From Branchipolynoe longqiensis (lineage: Eukaryota; Annelida; Polychaeta; Phyllodocida; Polynoidae): a stretch of 64,000 nucleotides of DNA. The stretch covers positions 23,641,849 to 23,705,848 of the forward strand of contig CM059186.1 in NCBI GenBank assembly GCA_030323885.1, written 5' to 3'. Positions 21,517 through 36,500 of the stretch are shown here, one piece after another; the stretch's first letter is position 1, and each line of letters starts with the position of its first letter. Below the pieces are notes generated by a model. It searched no databases and was not told the origin of the DNA. It saw nothing but the letters and a program-made list of their open reading frames with translations. Made by a program: the position numbers and the translations under genes.

Positions 21517-24500
21517 ATGAATTTATTTACCCTGCTCATAACGGATAAGTGTGTTAATACTTGTTTTCACCGCTGGGCAGCACTAGTCCAATCTGTTTTT
21601 GATAGGAATTTAGGCGAGTATTGGTGTTTTATTCTGTAGGTATGTCAGATTATCTTACGTCGAGTGGCGATTTAGGACTAATTTAGATCAGTGGGGACAG
21701 TTTAATGGAATTCAAGGCCTTTCAGGACTAATTACCCAAAATAAGTTTAAATTCAAGACTTTTCAAGACCTTGAAATGGGACAAATGAAGTTCAAGACTT
21801 TTCGAGACTCTTCAGGCCCCGTACAAAGCTGTCAGTTCATGCATAAACAACTCATACATAACATTACATGAATCTTCGCTAAAGATATAATATTCAAGAC
21901 AAGTTTACAAAAGAAGACTTTTATTCCTGTAATAGTCTTTTTTTTATATACACGTGAAGTGGGCGAGACTATAATCGAGCGGTGGCCAGTGCGGACTTGG
22001 GTAGAGCAACCCACATATGGAAATGAGGGCTGCTCCCCAAGACGAACCCGCATTGGCCATCAAATGCGGGGAAGGGTTCGCTGCTGTAACTCGTTGCTAG
22101 GAGACGCACCGTGGCGTCTTGCGCTACCCTCCTAGCAATGTAGAAGGTTCGAGCTGTCGGGCCCGGACCCTTCAAACATGTTTCATTAGTGCGCTGATGT
22201 TTTAGATGAAATTGAGGCTTTAAATGCAGTAATTCAGAATATTTTAACTGTAAAAGAAGGATGGGGAAGTATCTATTCATACCAGCGATGTTTGGAGAGA
22301 TTAGATGGTGTTGGTAGGAACAGAAATAAAGTCGTGAGCTCTTAAAATGTGATTGAAACGTTCCGTGCATTCCTTACTCTTTATGAACAGGTCCCTTATT
22401 ACACTAACCACTATGGTCAACTCTATAACAATGGTTCTTTATTATCTCTAGTGCCCAGGGCTTTCTGCACAGACGGGGGAGTAACGAGGATCTCCCCGTA
22501 TGTAGCCTAACCCTCTCCGTGGGACTAGTAACCACCTTCTTAACTTAAATCAGAATAATAATTGGTAATATCTTGGGTGTTTATACATGACCGCGGCGGT
22601 GGTGTACACCGGCTGCCTTAGTTCGGAATAATATTAATTAATACACATCGAATGCGGGAGGGATAGAGCCCGTAGACGGATAGCACTCAGGCCTGGAATT
22701 AATTCAACAAAAGCAATCCACCGGCGACAGGAAAGAGAGGTAGCGGCGACCAGCGGCAGGCGCAGGGAAACATTGGAATAATAAGGGAATCAAACAATCA
22801 CAAACAGTTAAACATGTGTATATATTAAACAAATTTACTCGATTTGATAAATTGTTATAATATCCACTGTGTCAAACAATCACGAACAGTTAAACATGTG
22901 TATATATTAAACAAATTTAATCGATTTGATAAATTGTTATAATATCCACTGAGGATACGATACTCAAATTATATTAAAAGGGAATAATTTTGTTCTATAG
23001 TGGCTTTGACATTAATATATTTTTTAAACCCAACTAAAATTGATTATTAATCTTTTTTCATTAAAAAAAGGACACAAGAAAAAGTGTTCGTCCAACGACA
23101 AGGGTTCTTAATTTAGTGGTGGAATTAACACCCGTGAGCCATCATATAATTTAACATTGTCAAGCAATAACAAGTAGAGCCTTACCGCTCTAAGCTTTCT
23201 CTTGTCATTTGTCGCTGAGCCTTCACGTAGGAGAGAATGTCATACAGCTCGGACAATGACTTCTCTAAGTCACTCAGAAGTATTTGTTGTTGAACTGCCA
23301 CGCTATCCGGTAACGCTAAAACAGTAGAACGAACAAATTTATTATCGGTGATCGATAGCAGGGTCCATTTTATATTCATCATATTGGGTGAAATGTATTG
23401 GAGCACATAATAATTATATTTAGACCATTACATTATTAGCTAACCCATAAGCCACTAATTAATTCACCATTGATGTCAATGTAACCTGTAAATGTCTGTC
23501 TAAAGTAACTATGAGAAATTATTTAAAAACGACACCAAAGGTCATCTTTCATAGAACAAGTGTTCAACCGTGATATAAATTTTATACAAAATAAAGATCG
23601 ATTTTTAGAAAGACAAGCACTTTAAAGAAGAAATAAAGTCCAATATATTGACATACATAATTTTTAATGACTTATTACTTTTTGTATAATTCACTTAAGC
23701 GAGGCAACAAGGTCGACACGTATATATGAGTTTAATTAATGTTTATTTAATAAATTGAAAAAACAAGTCCGTAACTTCAAGGAAGTTGAGCAACAAGAGG
23801 GCAAGTCGGCGACAGGGCCTCATCTTAACTCTAATAACATAGCTCGACATGAACGGCTAATGACCGATATAGGTCCAAAACATAGTAGCAAAGTTAACAG
23901 CATAAAGATCAACAAGTTTATCAGGAACAAGTATTACATAACACTGGAATAAACAGATTTAACTTAAGACTAGAACAACGATCATACATAACCAGAAACG
24001 ATACGACAGCGCTCAACCCAACAATTTCCCGAGCGCTGTCGGAGCCGCACTAACATGAATAGGTTTGAGGTAGAATCTTACTGCTTGACTTCGCCACGTA
24101 CCCGCGGCCATTATGCTATCAAGAGTCAGGCCAGAACCCTGGCATGCCTGAGCGGCACCTCTTCTGAGGCTATGGAGAGTGAAACCTTTATCCTTTCCCT
24201 GAACAGCAATAGCTGACAGCCTGAGAGCTCTCGTCAAGGTGGGAGCCAGGAGCGGTAAACCCGATGGCAGCAAGAAGGCAGGTGAATCATCATGGGGCAA
24301 GATATGTCGGGCATATTACAGCCATGCTTTCAGGGGGCAAAAGGGGGAGCCCGGTAGAGCAGGAAGTCTGAAAATTATCGGTGACTCTGTAACGAAACGG
24401 GTTTTTGTGGATCTGACTATTACTCGTAAACAATCTAATCTAGGACGCACATCTTTAAACTTGATTACATGTGGCTCATTCACCAGAAGGCGGCATTGTG

Positions 24501-27500
24501 GAACCAGATTGCTTTGTCTGACTAACGTGAAGAACGCAATCAGCAGAGCGACTATCAGCACATAGGGCACCGGCCTCAGTGACTGCATAAACCGGATTAT
24601 AGCTTTCAACTCTGGAACAGATAGCGCTGGGGCAGCGACAGGCACATGTACAGAAGATCGGAAGAGACCTCGCTTCAGTGTTTTTATCTCGGGGGCTTCG
24701 AACGCTCCGGGAACGCCAGTCATGGAGATCACCCATACCTTAATTGAGCTGAAATAATTCATTACGCTACCTGGTGCCTTAAGCCTATCGCTTAGACACA
24801 GCAGAAACGAGAGCAGATCATACGCTGTAGGTTTGCTTGGATTTATCTTGTGCAGTTCGCAGAAACTTAGGTAAACCTTTACATGTGTTACTTTATTTTT
24901 CCACGTTCTCGGCGCAAGGGCCTTGGTATATAGATTCAGGAGCCGCTGATGATGCCTCATTGTGTACCCTGAAAGATAGAGGCAAAATATTATACTATCT
25001 TTCAGGTGGAAAGACAATTACAAAGCAAATTGCAGTATTTTAAGGTCAATCTCGACATCCACCTCCTCCAAATGCAAGTTCTGACACATCCGTCTAGCTT
25101 TAACTCTACTAATCAATGAATCATGTGACCTGCTGAGCGCATCAGCCAACACCAAGCACTCCCCTGACTTATGACATATTACGATATCGAAATTCTTTTG
25201 TGCAGCCACCAGCCAGAGTTGCCTGGCACACGCACATAATATCCTATCCTTACCTCTTCCCGAGTCAAGGACCTGCTTAGAGGCGAGATTATCAGTATTA
25301 ACCTTGATTATGTACTCGTGCGGATTTGCAGGCAATAGATAGGTTACTGCGTGTACTAAGTTTACCGCCTCCAACTGATTGATTGACAAATTAAGCAGAC
25401 ACAGATCCTCTGAGAACTTGACGGCATAGCACTTTTCTTTGGAGAAAGCCCCCGCCCCACTCAGCGTCGAGTCACATTCTATAACCCAATCTGCTGGGGG
25501 GGATTTCGGTATCAGTTGGACCCCGTTATAAGACTCCGCGAACACCTGAAACCAATCAAGATCTCGCAACAGATCACGGTCAAAAGGGTGCTGGCCGACA
25601 TACGGCGCGGCCCTAACTGCAACCTATTCGAAAACCGTGACGCAGGCTTAATGCACTTAGATAGGTGCTGGAGCTTACCAGCCAAGCTCTGCAGCTGCTT
25701 CCGAGAAGCGGTTAGTTTAGATTTCCACTGCAAGCACACCTCTAATACCTCCCTAACCTTCTGCACTGGAATAGTCACCCTCATCAATCCTGTATCAATC
25801 ACGAAACCTAACCATGTTATCACTGTAGCGGGTGGTGTACATTTCTCCACCGCCAACGCCAGGCCAAGTTCAGACGTTAAATCATTAAACACTGCATACG
25901 CCTCAAGTGCTCTCTCCTTTGTCATTTCTATGCCTATGAAGTCATCTAAATAACACAGCGCGAAAAAAACCCTCTGCCTTAACAGCCACACAACCGCACG
26001 CGTGGTCCTAGCACAAGCCAAGGCCGACGTCCTGCAGCCAAAAGGTGGCGCTATATCTATGTAAATATTATTATTGAGCGATATACCGAGAAGAGGCGTA
26101 GACAGCGGACAGACTCTAAGTTGCCTATACGCCCTTGCCAGGTCGGCCCCCCACAGCCATGCATTAGGCCCGAGCTTAGTCAACCTGTCCGTCAGCGTGG
26201 TCACCGACGGTAAAGTAAAATTAAACGACAGACCCAAGTAAAAGCCCTTTACTATTCCAGCGTTTACACTTCTACCTAAAGGGAAATTCAGATCTATAAT
26301 TATACGCTTTGCTGCGGAGTTCTTTTTCGGCCGAGTCATCGGAAAACTAAACGGTCCCACTAGTGCGCCATGCCTTAACTCTGTTGCTATAAATTTACAA
26401 ATGTGCAAATCCGCTTCCGCCGCTGACGAGTGATTCTTAATAGTTGGAGTTGGAATACCACATTTAGTATAATCTAGCGGCCACCCGAACTCCAGGTGAT
26501 CAACGAGAAGCGTGTCGGGATAGTCCAATAACACCGCCCGCCATTTTGGAATATTCAGTGCTGACGGCAAAGATTGCTTTGCCTGAAGATAGTTAGGCAA
26601 CCCCGTAGCCCTAACTTTGTCATAAATACACTTGTAATCTACTGCAGTCGACCAGGCTTTTTCAGAGGAAAAAGGCCAGAACGACAAGAGTGATTCTCTA
26701 AACAGCACCGGAGAAGGCGGCGGGACGAATGAGTTATCTAGCTTCTCGTCCGCACCCGACAGCACCATCTCTATCGGAGCATCAAACCAATCAAACGACA
26801 CAGCCGGCAGCGGCAATTCAATTGGAACAGCCGCCTCACTAGACACCAACAAATTTCTAGACTCATTATCAACATTATCAACACTCACATTCAACAAAAC
26901 CCTACCTCATCCACTAACAACCTATCTCCGAGCACTGGAACAACTATGTCAGATACAGTATTTGACCCAGTGCCACTAGTATCCTTAAGTAGGTCAAGCT
27001 GGGTGGGCGGGTGTTGCACAGCAACCGCGGGCAGAATCAGGTCAGAGGCCGTGCTGCGGGAATCGCACACCACGTGTTCAAGATGGCGGCCAGTGGGCCC
27101 AGCCACGTGGTCCGCCTCGTCACGTACACCACCTGCCCCACCAACCTCACCGACTACAATATTAACATTACTAGAAATAGCACTTACAGAATTACTTGCT
27201 GCTGAGGAGTCAGCCGATGATTTTTTGTCGAGGAACTTCCTCTTTTTAAGGCAGTCCTGTTCCCTGTGATTCAGAATACGTTTGAACTTGTAAGCGCACC
27301 ACGCGCAAATGTGAGGGTAGCGCTCCGGGAGCGCCCCATGTGTTGCCTGGTTCCCACAGTCCTTCCCCCAGTTCCATAGATAACATGGTTTCCCATCATT
27401 TTCTTTACTGTACTCTTCCCTTGCATTAATAGGCGCGCCACTCGCCGCTGGTGCGCGAGCCGCTGCCGCTGCTGGCTGATAAGCAGCTGCCTGGCCTGGA

Positions 27501-30500
27501 AGCTGTCTTGACTGGTCAGAAACGTAGAAAGAAGAAGCCCGCGCCTGCAGAGTGCGCACCGACTCAGTGCACACGTCGCGCTGTATATCTTTAATTGCAG
27601 TCAGGTTGCTCCAACCTTCCCGCAACCTCCCGTCCCCAATCATTTTAAATACTTTCTCGGACCAGCGCCTACATGTCGGCCAATCCCATGTGACCGCCAT
27701 CAAGGCCAGGTCCTCTTCATGCTGCAGTAGGGCTGGGAACCACTCTTGTTGAAATGACGGCTGAGCAGCCAGCATTCTAAGCGCTAGAAAATACTCGGCC
27801 CAGGTGGCCTCCCCAAGTGCAATCTTGCGACATGCATCTCCCCGCGTTATAAAGTTATGTGGGAACAGCGTACCTTTCAGCTTTTGTAGCGCTTGTGCAG
27901 TCTCAAGCAATAGGTCGGTCATAACCTGTTGCTGCGGGTGCGCAAGTTGATAGCGCGGTGTTGGATGTGGCGATGCGAACACTACTGGCTGACGCTGTAC
28001 TGGCAGCGGCGTAGCCACCACGTGGTGCTGCGCCGGTCGCGGCGACGGTTGAGGCGGCGGCGGCATGTAGGGGTGTGCTCTGGCCGTATAAGAGCGCGTC
28101 GGTAGTGGAGTGATGTGTTGAAGCAGCGGAGACATTGTCGGCATGGAGTGTGCATACACCGGCCTGGGCGCCGTAGCCGGTCGTGGCGAAGGGCGTGGAG
28201 ACGGTCTCGGCGAAGGTTGAGCACGCGGCATAGACATACCCGGTATCGCCGCAATCTTTTCCAATGCATTTAATCACGTGAAAACTGTCGACATTCTCCT
28301 GTTTTCTTGTCGAAGTTGTAGAATGGTCCCTTGCTGCTCCGCCAGCTCCCTCACCCCCGGCGTACCAGGTGGCACCGGCACATTCTGCTCACCGGAGCAC
28401 CCCGGCTCATTATCAGAGTCCTCGTCTTGTTCAACGACTTGACAAGAAGAACGCGCCTTCCTAGCTGGCTGAACCCTCAGAGACGAGTCAGCCATTGGCG
28501 GCCTTCCACGTCGCTTCTTGATAGGCGGCATTACTACTACCAATTTTCAGCTCCCGAAACTCTTTTCTTGAGAACGCTCCACGTGCTATGGGCCGCCTAT
28601 GTCTGTGCAGCTGTAGTCAGAGCGAACCTGCTAGCTTGAGCTCCGGGCGAGAAGTGGACAGCGCGCACTGATCAGAGCAGCAGGAAAGCAGCATGTGCTA
28701 GTGCCTCGCGGTAGTGCAGCGCGACTCACCCGATGCCTCGCAAGTAAATTACCCATGTTAGCGATACCAACATGCATAATTGTAGGACCTTTCAGTAGTT
28801 ATTATTTTCATTTTCAAAAGTTAGACATTTTTATCGTATTTTTTTATGATCAGTACGAACCCTATGAAAAGTGTTTTAGAAAATATAAATTTTAAAAAGC
28901 ATCTCTACTAATTGACTCACCGAGACATGGGGCGTCCTTGTAGGCCTGTGTGGTTCCTTCAAGCAGCTTGACCTTGGCTTTAAGGATGGTTATCTCGGAC
29001 CCATCGTCAGGCCCTGCAGGTTCTAGTTTCCGACTGTCCACCAGCTCCGTCTGAACCTGCATTTTTTAAGAGAGTTTTGGTCAAAAGTGTTTAATCTATT
29101 AGTCTATTTCTGATCACTGGTCTTCTGGCCCTAGCAGCTATAGTTTGCTCAAACTATTAATGGTTGAAATGATGGTTGGTTGTTGGAGTTTTATGTCCTG
29201 GTAACATCTAAGGTCATATTATGACAGGTACCGACTTGTGACAGTGAGTACTCATAGCGACTTTATAGTGTTGCCCCAATGGGAGACCAGGCCACCAGCA
29301 CCATGACCTGATATCCTTCTCATTCACATTATCCTGGCACTGAGCCAACCAGTCCTTGCCCTATCCTAATAATGCTGAGCGCCTGGCTAGGAAACGACAA
29401 GTATACATTTTTAAGTCATTGGTTTGTGGCTTTGAATCCCATGATATACCAAAACGGAAGACGGATGCTCAACTCGTTCAGCCATCCCATCTGGTGGGTT
29501 GAAATGATGATGGTGTGAACAATATTAGCAATCCTCACATATAATAAATAAGGTCACAGATGGAACTTAGAAAGATTGCTTTAGTCGCTCAATCATATTT
29601 GAAGCATGTATATTCAATATTTGTGGAGAAACAATGTGGCAAACTTGAGCAAAACTTGCTGTGTTTGGACCTTGTCACATAGTGTTGTAGACTGAGCAGT
29701 CATACCCACTGTAAATAATTAAGTACACTAAAAATGTGTTGCTCCAATAATAGTATCCATATCATAGTAATTATAGCCTTACAATGCATGCAAGTTACAT
29801 TCATCATAAAGATACAGGGATGAAAGTGATCGCAAAAGGGAAAATCAACAATTATGTGGGTAATAATATTCCAAAAGAAGAAGAAAGTGCTATGAGTAGG
29901 AGAACCCTGATTTCCAGCATCTTTTCACAATTCATTGACAGGGATGAGAGAATGTCCACATTTTCGTGGAAATTCATCCCCATTCAGTATAGCAACTCTG
30001 GCAGTCGCCAACTTCAGGCAAGAGTTAAAGGGACACTCTCCTGAAAACTGCCCAGAAGTGTCAAATGGAGAGTTAAAATCTAATATTTGAATTTTTTTAA
30101 ATTGTTTGGTTGCAAATGAAAGCTGGAAATCTCCCCATTACATTTATGTAAAATATAAATTGATGAGATAGAAAATAAAGGTATAGTCCATGATTAAGCT
30201 GTCTTATGGCAGTATAACATGTGTTGCTCAGATGTAACACATGTTTAGGACACCACACAGTCTGCTTAATAAAAATCTAAGCAGAATTAAATAATTTCAT
30301 ACTTAGAAGCGTATTAATCATGGCATAATATACAGAAATATGTAGGGCTTATATTGATAAAACAATATATTTCCCAGCCATGCTTTATTCACTGAATAAT
30401 TAGTGTACAATATTTGTGTAGCATCCAGACACCACTGGTTACATCTGTGATGGAAATTTGTAATGTTATTTTTGAAGACATCAAATATATTTAAAAAAAA

Positions 30501-33500
30501 TTTAAGCAGGCAGCAATCAATCAATGGGTGCCGTCTTCTCGAAGAAGGTTGGCTGCAATGGACCTCCATCTCTTCCTGTCATTCGTTCCTCTCAAGCATT
30601 CCGCATAGCTCATTGCTGTCCACTCAGTGATGTTGTCCATCCATGTTGTTCTCCTTCTCCCTCTTGGTCTTTTCCCTTCTATCTTCCCTTCCAGTATTCT
30701 TCTCTGTGATTCCTGGTGTCGTATCATGTGGCCAAAGTATTTAATTTTTCTGTTTTTGATCGTTTGTATTATCTGTCTCTTTATTTTCATTCTTGTTAGG
30801 ACATCCACATTGCTTATCATTGCTGTCCATGGAATTTTTAACATTCTTCTGTATTGCCACATTTCAAATGCCTCGAGCTTTGTTATTGCTTTCTTCAAAG
30901 TCCATGTCTCGCAGCAATATAAAAGTGTAGACCACACATAGCATTTTAGCAGTCGGAGTCTTGTTTTTATATTTATGTCTCTAGATGTTAGTACTTTCTG
31001 CATCTTTAGAAATGTTCTTTTGGCAATGTTTATTCTCCGTTTAATCTCTCTTTCACATCCGCCATCACTAGTTATTAAATGGCCCAGATACACAAATGAC
31101 TCTACCTGCTCCAAGATTACACCATTAACTTTTATCTCTGCTCTTGGTTTGTATTCCTTTCTGCTGAGAACCATGGATTTTGTCTTCTTTACATTCATTT
31201 TGAGGCCACATCTCTCACTTTTTTCTTTTACTTCATCCACTATATCTTGTAATCGATTTGACGTTAAGGCTAGCAGTGCTGTATCGTCTGCGTATCTTGT
31301 GTTATTGATATTTCCACCTCCAACATTTATTCCTATGATGTCATCTATTTCTCTGAAAATCATTTCCGTATAAATGTTGAAAAGACTAGGTGATAGAACA
31401 CATCCTTGTCGCACTCCACATTTGATCTTCACTTCTGATGTCAATGAGTCTCCAATTCTTACAGCAGCATACTGTTCCCAGTAGATGTTGGCCACAAGCC
31501 GAACGTCCTTACCGTCTAGACCGATTTTTTGTAGAGCTTCTATGAGTTTCTTATGATGTACTTTGTCAAATGCTTTAGCGTAGTCTATATAACATATGTA
31601 TATATCCTTATCTACTTCTAGGTCTCTCAATTATTGTTCTCATGTTAAAAATGGCTTCCCTTGTTCCACTGTTTGGTCTGAATCCAAATTGCTCTTCTGA
31701 TACCTCTCGATTAATTTCTTTTAAAAATCCTTTCTAGTAGTATTTTGAGTAAAGCTTTAATAGCATGGCTCATGAGGCTTATTGTTCTGAAATCCGAGCA
31801 TTCCACCGCTTTTGGTTTCTTAGGAAGGGCAATAAATATAGATTTTCTTAAGTCTGATGGAATATATCCGGTTATATATGTCATTAAAAAGAGCAGTTAT
31901 CCTTTCCTACTGCTTTCCCATTCCGAAGTTGCCCAATGGCTCTTATTACTTCGCTCTCCAGAATAGGAAGCCTATCAGTATTCCTCATCTCAGGTATTTC
32001 CTCTCTCTGCCCGTCAAAAAGTTCAAGCAGGCATACATGTTAATAAATACTTCCTTTTTGATTTGGGAACTGTTTGGTTTGATATATCAATGTAATACAA
32101 GATGTTAGTAAGGATTCAACCATGTCCCATATGTCTTGTTACAAATGGCTGACTGTAAACTGGGGTTTTTTGGGACAAAAACACTTCATAACTAAAAGGA
32201 CCAAAGTTGCACACAGTTTATTTTATTTCCCTTATTTCTTACATCAAATCTGAAAATGAATATAAAAAGCATAAGGAAAAAAATAAGTAGGAAGTTTTTT
32301 TATTGATATTTTAAAACCCCATCCCATGCTGACCAGTTTTCAGGAGTTTGACCCTAAAACATAAATGCGTTATTTTAAAGGGCGAACTATGGCAATTTCT
32401 GAAGTGAAAACATGCCATTATTAATTTTGGAATGCACATTGAAATGTTGGACATCACAGGCCTCAAACAATTTTTTAAATTAATTTTGTGTCTGGTAAAG
32501 ATGTTTATTCTGCTGAATATGTCTTTTGTTAGTGCCAAAGCACTGGTCTTCCAGCCATTTTTTCAATTCAGGGTTATTTACCCAACAGGTATATAAAATA
32601 AGGTATACAATAACTGTTGAATACACAATTTGCAGCAGGTAACACAATGAAATTCTGTAACCCAAAAGTTCTATAGCAATATGGTAACAGTAGTGTCATA
32701 TAACTAGATCAATATTAGTCAGATCAATATGAGTATTTACATAGTATTTAGAATGTAAGCAGAAGTTATCTTCTGTATTCAGTTGGTAAAGTTGTAGTAA
32801 GTTTTAATGTTCAGTTGGAGTTAGGCAAGCGGTATATAAATGTCAGTTTGTTAGAAATATTCTGGTGTTGGGGTGGGGTCAGCTGTGACCAGTGAAGCAT
32901 TTAGGTCTCAAATTTTACATTTTTATTTCAACTGTCTCTGTCATTGTATATGATTGACTGGAAATAACAGAGGAACAGCAACAACAAAAAAAGGGGGGGC
33001 GGGGGAGAACCGAGACTGAGGGTTAGGGGGTCTGAAACTTACGGTATGGTGATGCCATGGAACATACTTTACTGTGACTGCATAAGGGCCTGCCCAAAAC
33101 GATGTACTTTTTTAGAGTGCACTGGTGGTAAAAATTGCCACCCAAATTGATTCCTTTTTAATTATCCCTGGCCTATGGGGTAGTGCTAGTAACTCTATTT
33201 TTTTTCAAGGCCCCAGACCATTGGGAACAATTAAAATAAATAGGCTGAACACACCCGAGAGCCAATTTTGGCAGATGATACAATTTGTTGAAAAATCTGG
33301 CTTTTTGGAAAAGGTTGAAAAATCACAGAACAAAAACTGTACAATGCAATTCCATGAAATTTTAAGGTGCTATTCATCTTTATCAGATACTTCAAGACAT
33401 CCATAACAACATACATTACAAAACAGTAAAATATTTTATAAGTGAGGAGAAAGAATGTACATTTGACCAAAATCATGAAAAATGTTGAGTTTGAAAAATC

Positions 33501-36500
33501 GCAGGAAAAAACCTCTTCAACAGAAATTGCATGAAACTTTCATGTATTCTTCTTCTTTATCAGTTTTGTTGATTAGTGCCCCATTTTAAGTGTTTTACTA
33601 ACACTATTTAGGTTTTTGTATTTTATGAATTTTGCCAAATAAATTTAGTTCTCCTGTGGGGTCAACACACCGCACCAATGCGGCTGACATTTTTACATAC
33701 CCATTTGGAATCATGCCATTACACCTATTCCATGGGAGAAGATTTGTCAGCATATGTTGCGTAATGCCCCCTTTTATTGTCACCTATTATATTTGTATAT
33801 TTTGCTCTGGGGCCTAATTTCACGAATGGTGAATTCAAGGAAAATGCTATTTTTACCACGTTTGAAGGTCTATATTTTCAAAACTAGTCACCCCATGCCC
33901 CTGTAACTGTATATACACTGATTACAGACCAGGAACTCTTAGCCTCGTCCTTCTGAAGCAAGCTGGGTTGATCCCGTTAAATTTTGGAGACCATCAAAAA
34001 TGCTATCTTTTAGACTTTGCAGTGTGGCTGATTTTACGTAGGGTTAGTAAAATTTAAAAAGGTTGTATTTTCCTTAATACTTCACCGATTTTGACAATTG
34101 AAGTATCATTGGGTTTCAAATTCTATATCTTAAAGGGTGGAATCATTTATATCAAAATCCAAACCCATACAAAATTTCACTTGAGATACCTAATTCAAAA
34201 CAATTTCATGTTCTAAAGGAGTAACATCCAAGTTGCCTATTGTTTTAACCACGAGATCCTGATGCAGAAAGTAGCAAGAGCTGGATTAGGCAACAAAGCA
34301 TATAATTTCTTCACAAATTATCTCAAGAACAGGATGTAGTGCACAAAACTAAACAACAATGAGTCCACCACCCGTAGGGTCAAGACTGGGGTGCCACATA
34401 ATGACCTACCACTAGTATCTGAAAGAGCAACATTTACATTATTTGCTGATGACGCAGCACTCACAGTACACGATAGAGATCTTGTGGCAGCTGCAGCCCA
34501 GATAGACATAAATACAGGTGAATATATGGTGCTATGAAAATAAACTAACAGTAAATAGTGCCAAGACAGAGTATGTGATCTATGGGACGAAAATGAGAAA
34601 AACAAGAGCCTCTCACATCCAAGTACAAATGGGTGGAACCTTACTTCATGAAGTGGACTCCTACAAATACCTGGGCACAACTCTTGACTCCACACTAAAT
34701 GGGAACTGACAATTGGCAAGACTGAATCAAACACTGGCAATAAAACTGACAACCTTTAGGAAATTAAGGAAATTCATAAGTGAAAACACTGCACTGCTCC
34801 TGTACATAATCATCATCATCATCATGCTGTCGGTCGTGATGCGACAAAGACTGCTTTCATTACTTGACTCTCTGCTATGAGAGTGATGTCCATGAGTCTG
34901 TCTTAATGTCTCTCAGCTTCAGGTTTCTCTTGATGGTATCCTTGAACTGGAGACGAGAGTGCCCTCTCTTTCTGTCACAAGAAGACAGTTGAGAGTAGAG
35001 AATCTGCTTTGGTAGCCTGTCTGATGACATCCTCATGGTGTCCAGTCCATCGGAGATTCTTTTTTTATATATTTTATTGTACAAGACTACAATATTGCCT
35101 GTTATAGATTACAATGACATCATATATGAGCTCTTAACAAAAACAACAAAAGATCAAACTGCAAAGAATTCAGAACCAAGCACTGAGAACAGTTTACCAG
35201 GGCAAGACATTCAGTGTGGCTGAACTGCACAAGAAAGCCAAATTGGATACTCTCTCAGAACAAAGGGACCTACACCTGATGGCACTAATGCACAAACACG
35301 CAAAATACGAAAAATTCATTGACCGCACAAATAGAATAACAAGAAGAGGGGCCTCCACTCTGCTCAATGTATCACACCCTTCAACAAATAAATATATCGG
35401 AGCACCAATCTACAAAGGAAGTGTCATGTGGAATGACCTCTCTATCAAAGTCAGAGAAACACAAACAATACTTGCCTTCAAAAATGCATATAGAGCCCAC
35501 CTGGTTATTCAGGCCCTTGAATGACTACTGCACTAATTACTAGCAAAGCCCTGAGCTCCACATCCTACACAACTATCAACCTGTTTAAACACATTGAACA
35601 TTATATAAGACAGACAAAATGTCTTTTCAACTATAAACTTAACTTGTTTTATAAGAGAAAAAATGTAACCCTCAACGATTATTTGAGTTGCCCCGAGTAT
35701 ACACTTTCTACTCGGTGCTGCTCCCCATTTTTGCATGAACTACAGTGACTGATGCTGTATATTATACAGCAGGAGCCAGTCCCTTAATTCTACAGGATCA
35801 GTGCTGTAACTAATACAGCACTGATCAAACTTAGGTCATTTATACTGTCAATTCCAATAGTAAATGTCATATTCAGATGAATAAATACTTTACCAAAAAA
35901 AACCCCCAATCAACCAAATGACTATGCTGGAGTTTCTCGACCGTGCAAAAACTGTCCAACTCTAGCAGTAATCCGTTCTGTAGAGACCCTGTGCAAAAAC
36001 AATCATGATGTTCAATCAGTTTGTTTGTTGGTTTACATCCTAACAACATCTAAGGTCATATCAGGACGGGTACCGACTTGTGACAGTGCGCACTCATGAC
36101 AACTTTATAGTGCTTCCCCACTGAGAGACCAGGCTGCCAGCACCATTACCTGATATCCCACTCAGTCACATTATCCTGACACTGAGCCAACCAGTCCTTG
36201 CCCTATCCTAATAATGCTGAGCGCCTGGCTAGGAAGCGACAAGTACCAATTTTTAAGTCATTGGTTTGACTCGACCAGGGTTCAAACCCACGATCCCATG
36301 GTCTACTAACACGGGAGACAGACGCTCTAATTCATTCAGCCATCCCGTCTGGTTCGATGTTCAATGAGAATACAGTTCAGGAGTTGAAGGCGTGTAATAA
36401 AACACCACGGGCCTATAGAAGATAAATCTACCCTTCCTTTCAGGAAATCAGCTACGAGTTCTGAGTCAAGTTTTCCCAACTGACCGATAGTGCGCTCAAT

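Larger units (their letters stand above)
24013..28543 (-). mobile_element. Ngaro-type YR retrotransposon, recently broken
   Basis: In transcript order: gag-like ORF, reverse transcriptase and RNase H, tyrosine recombinase. There is no methyltransferase domain, which separates Ngaro from DIRS. Lesions or recoding points are an in-frame TGA at 28274-28276, a -1 overlap between gag and RT at 26891-26897, a frameshift in the RT/RNase H connection near 25600-25640, and in-frame TAA codons at 25018-25020 and 24316-24318. The coordinates cover the coding part only. The split direct repeats expected at the ends lie somewhere in 23316-24012 and 28544-28920 and were not identified. Confidence 0.85.
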
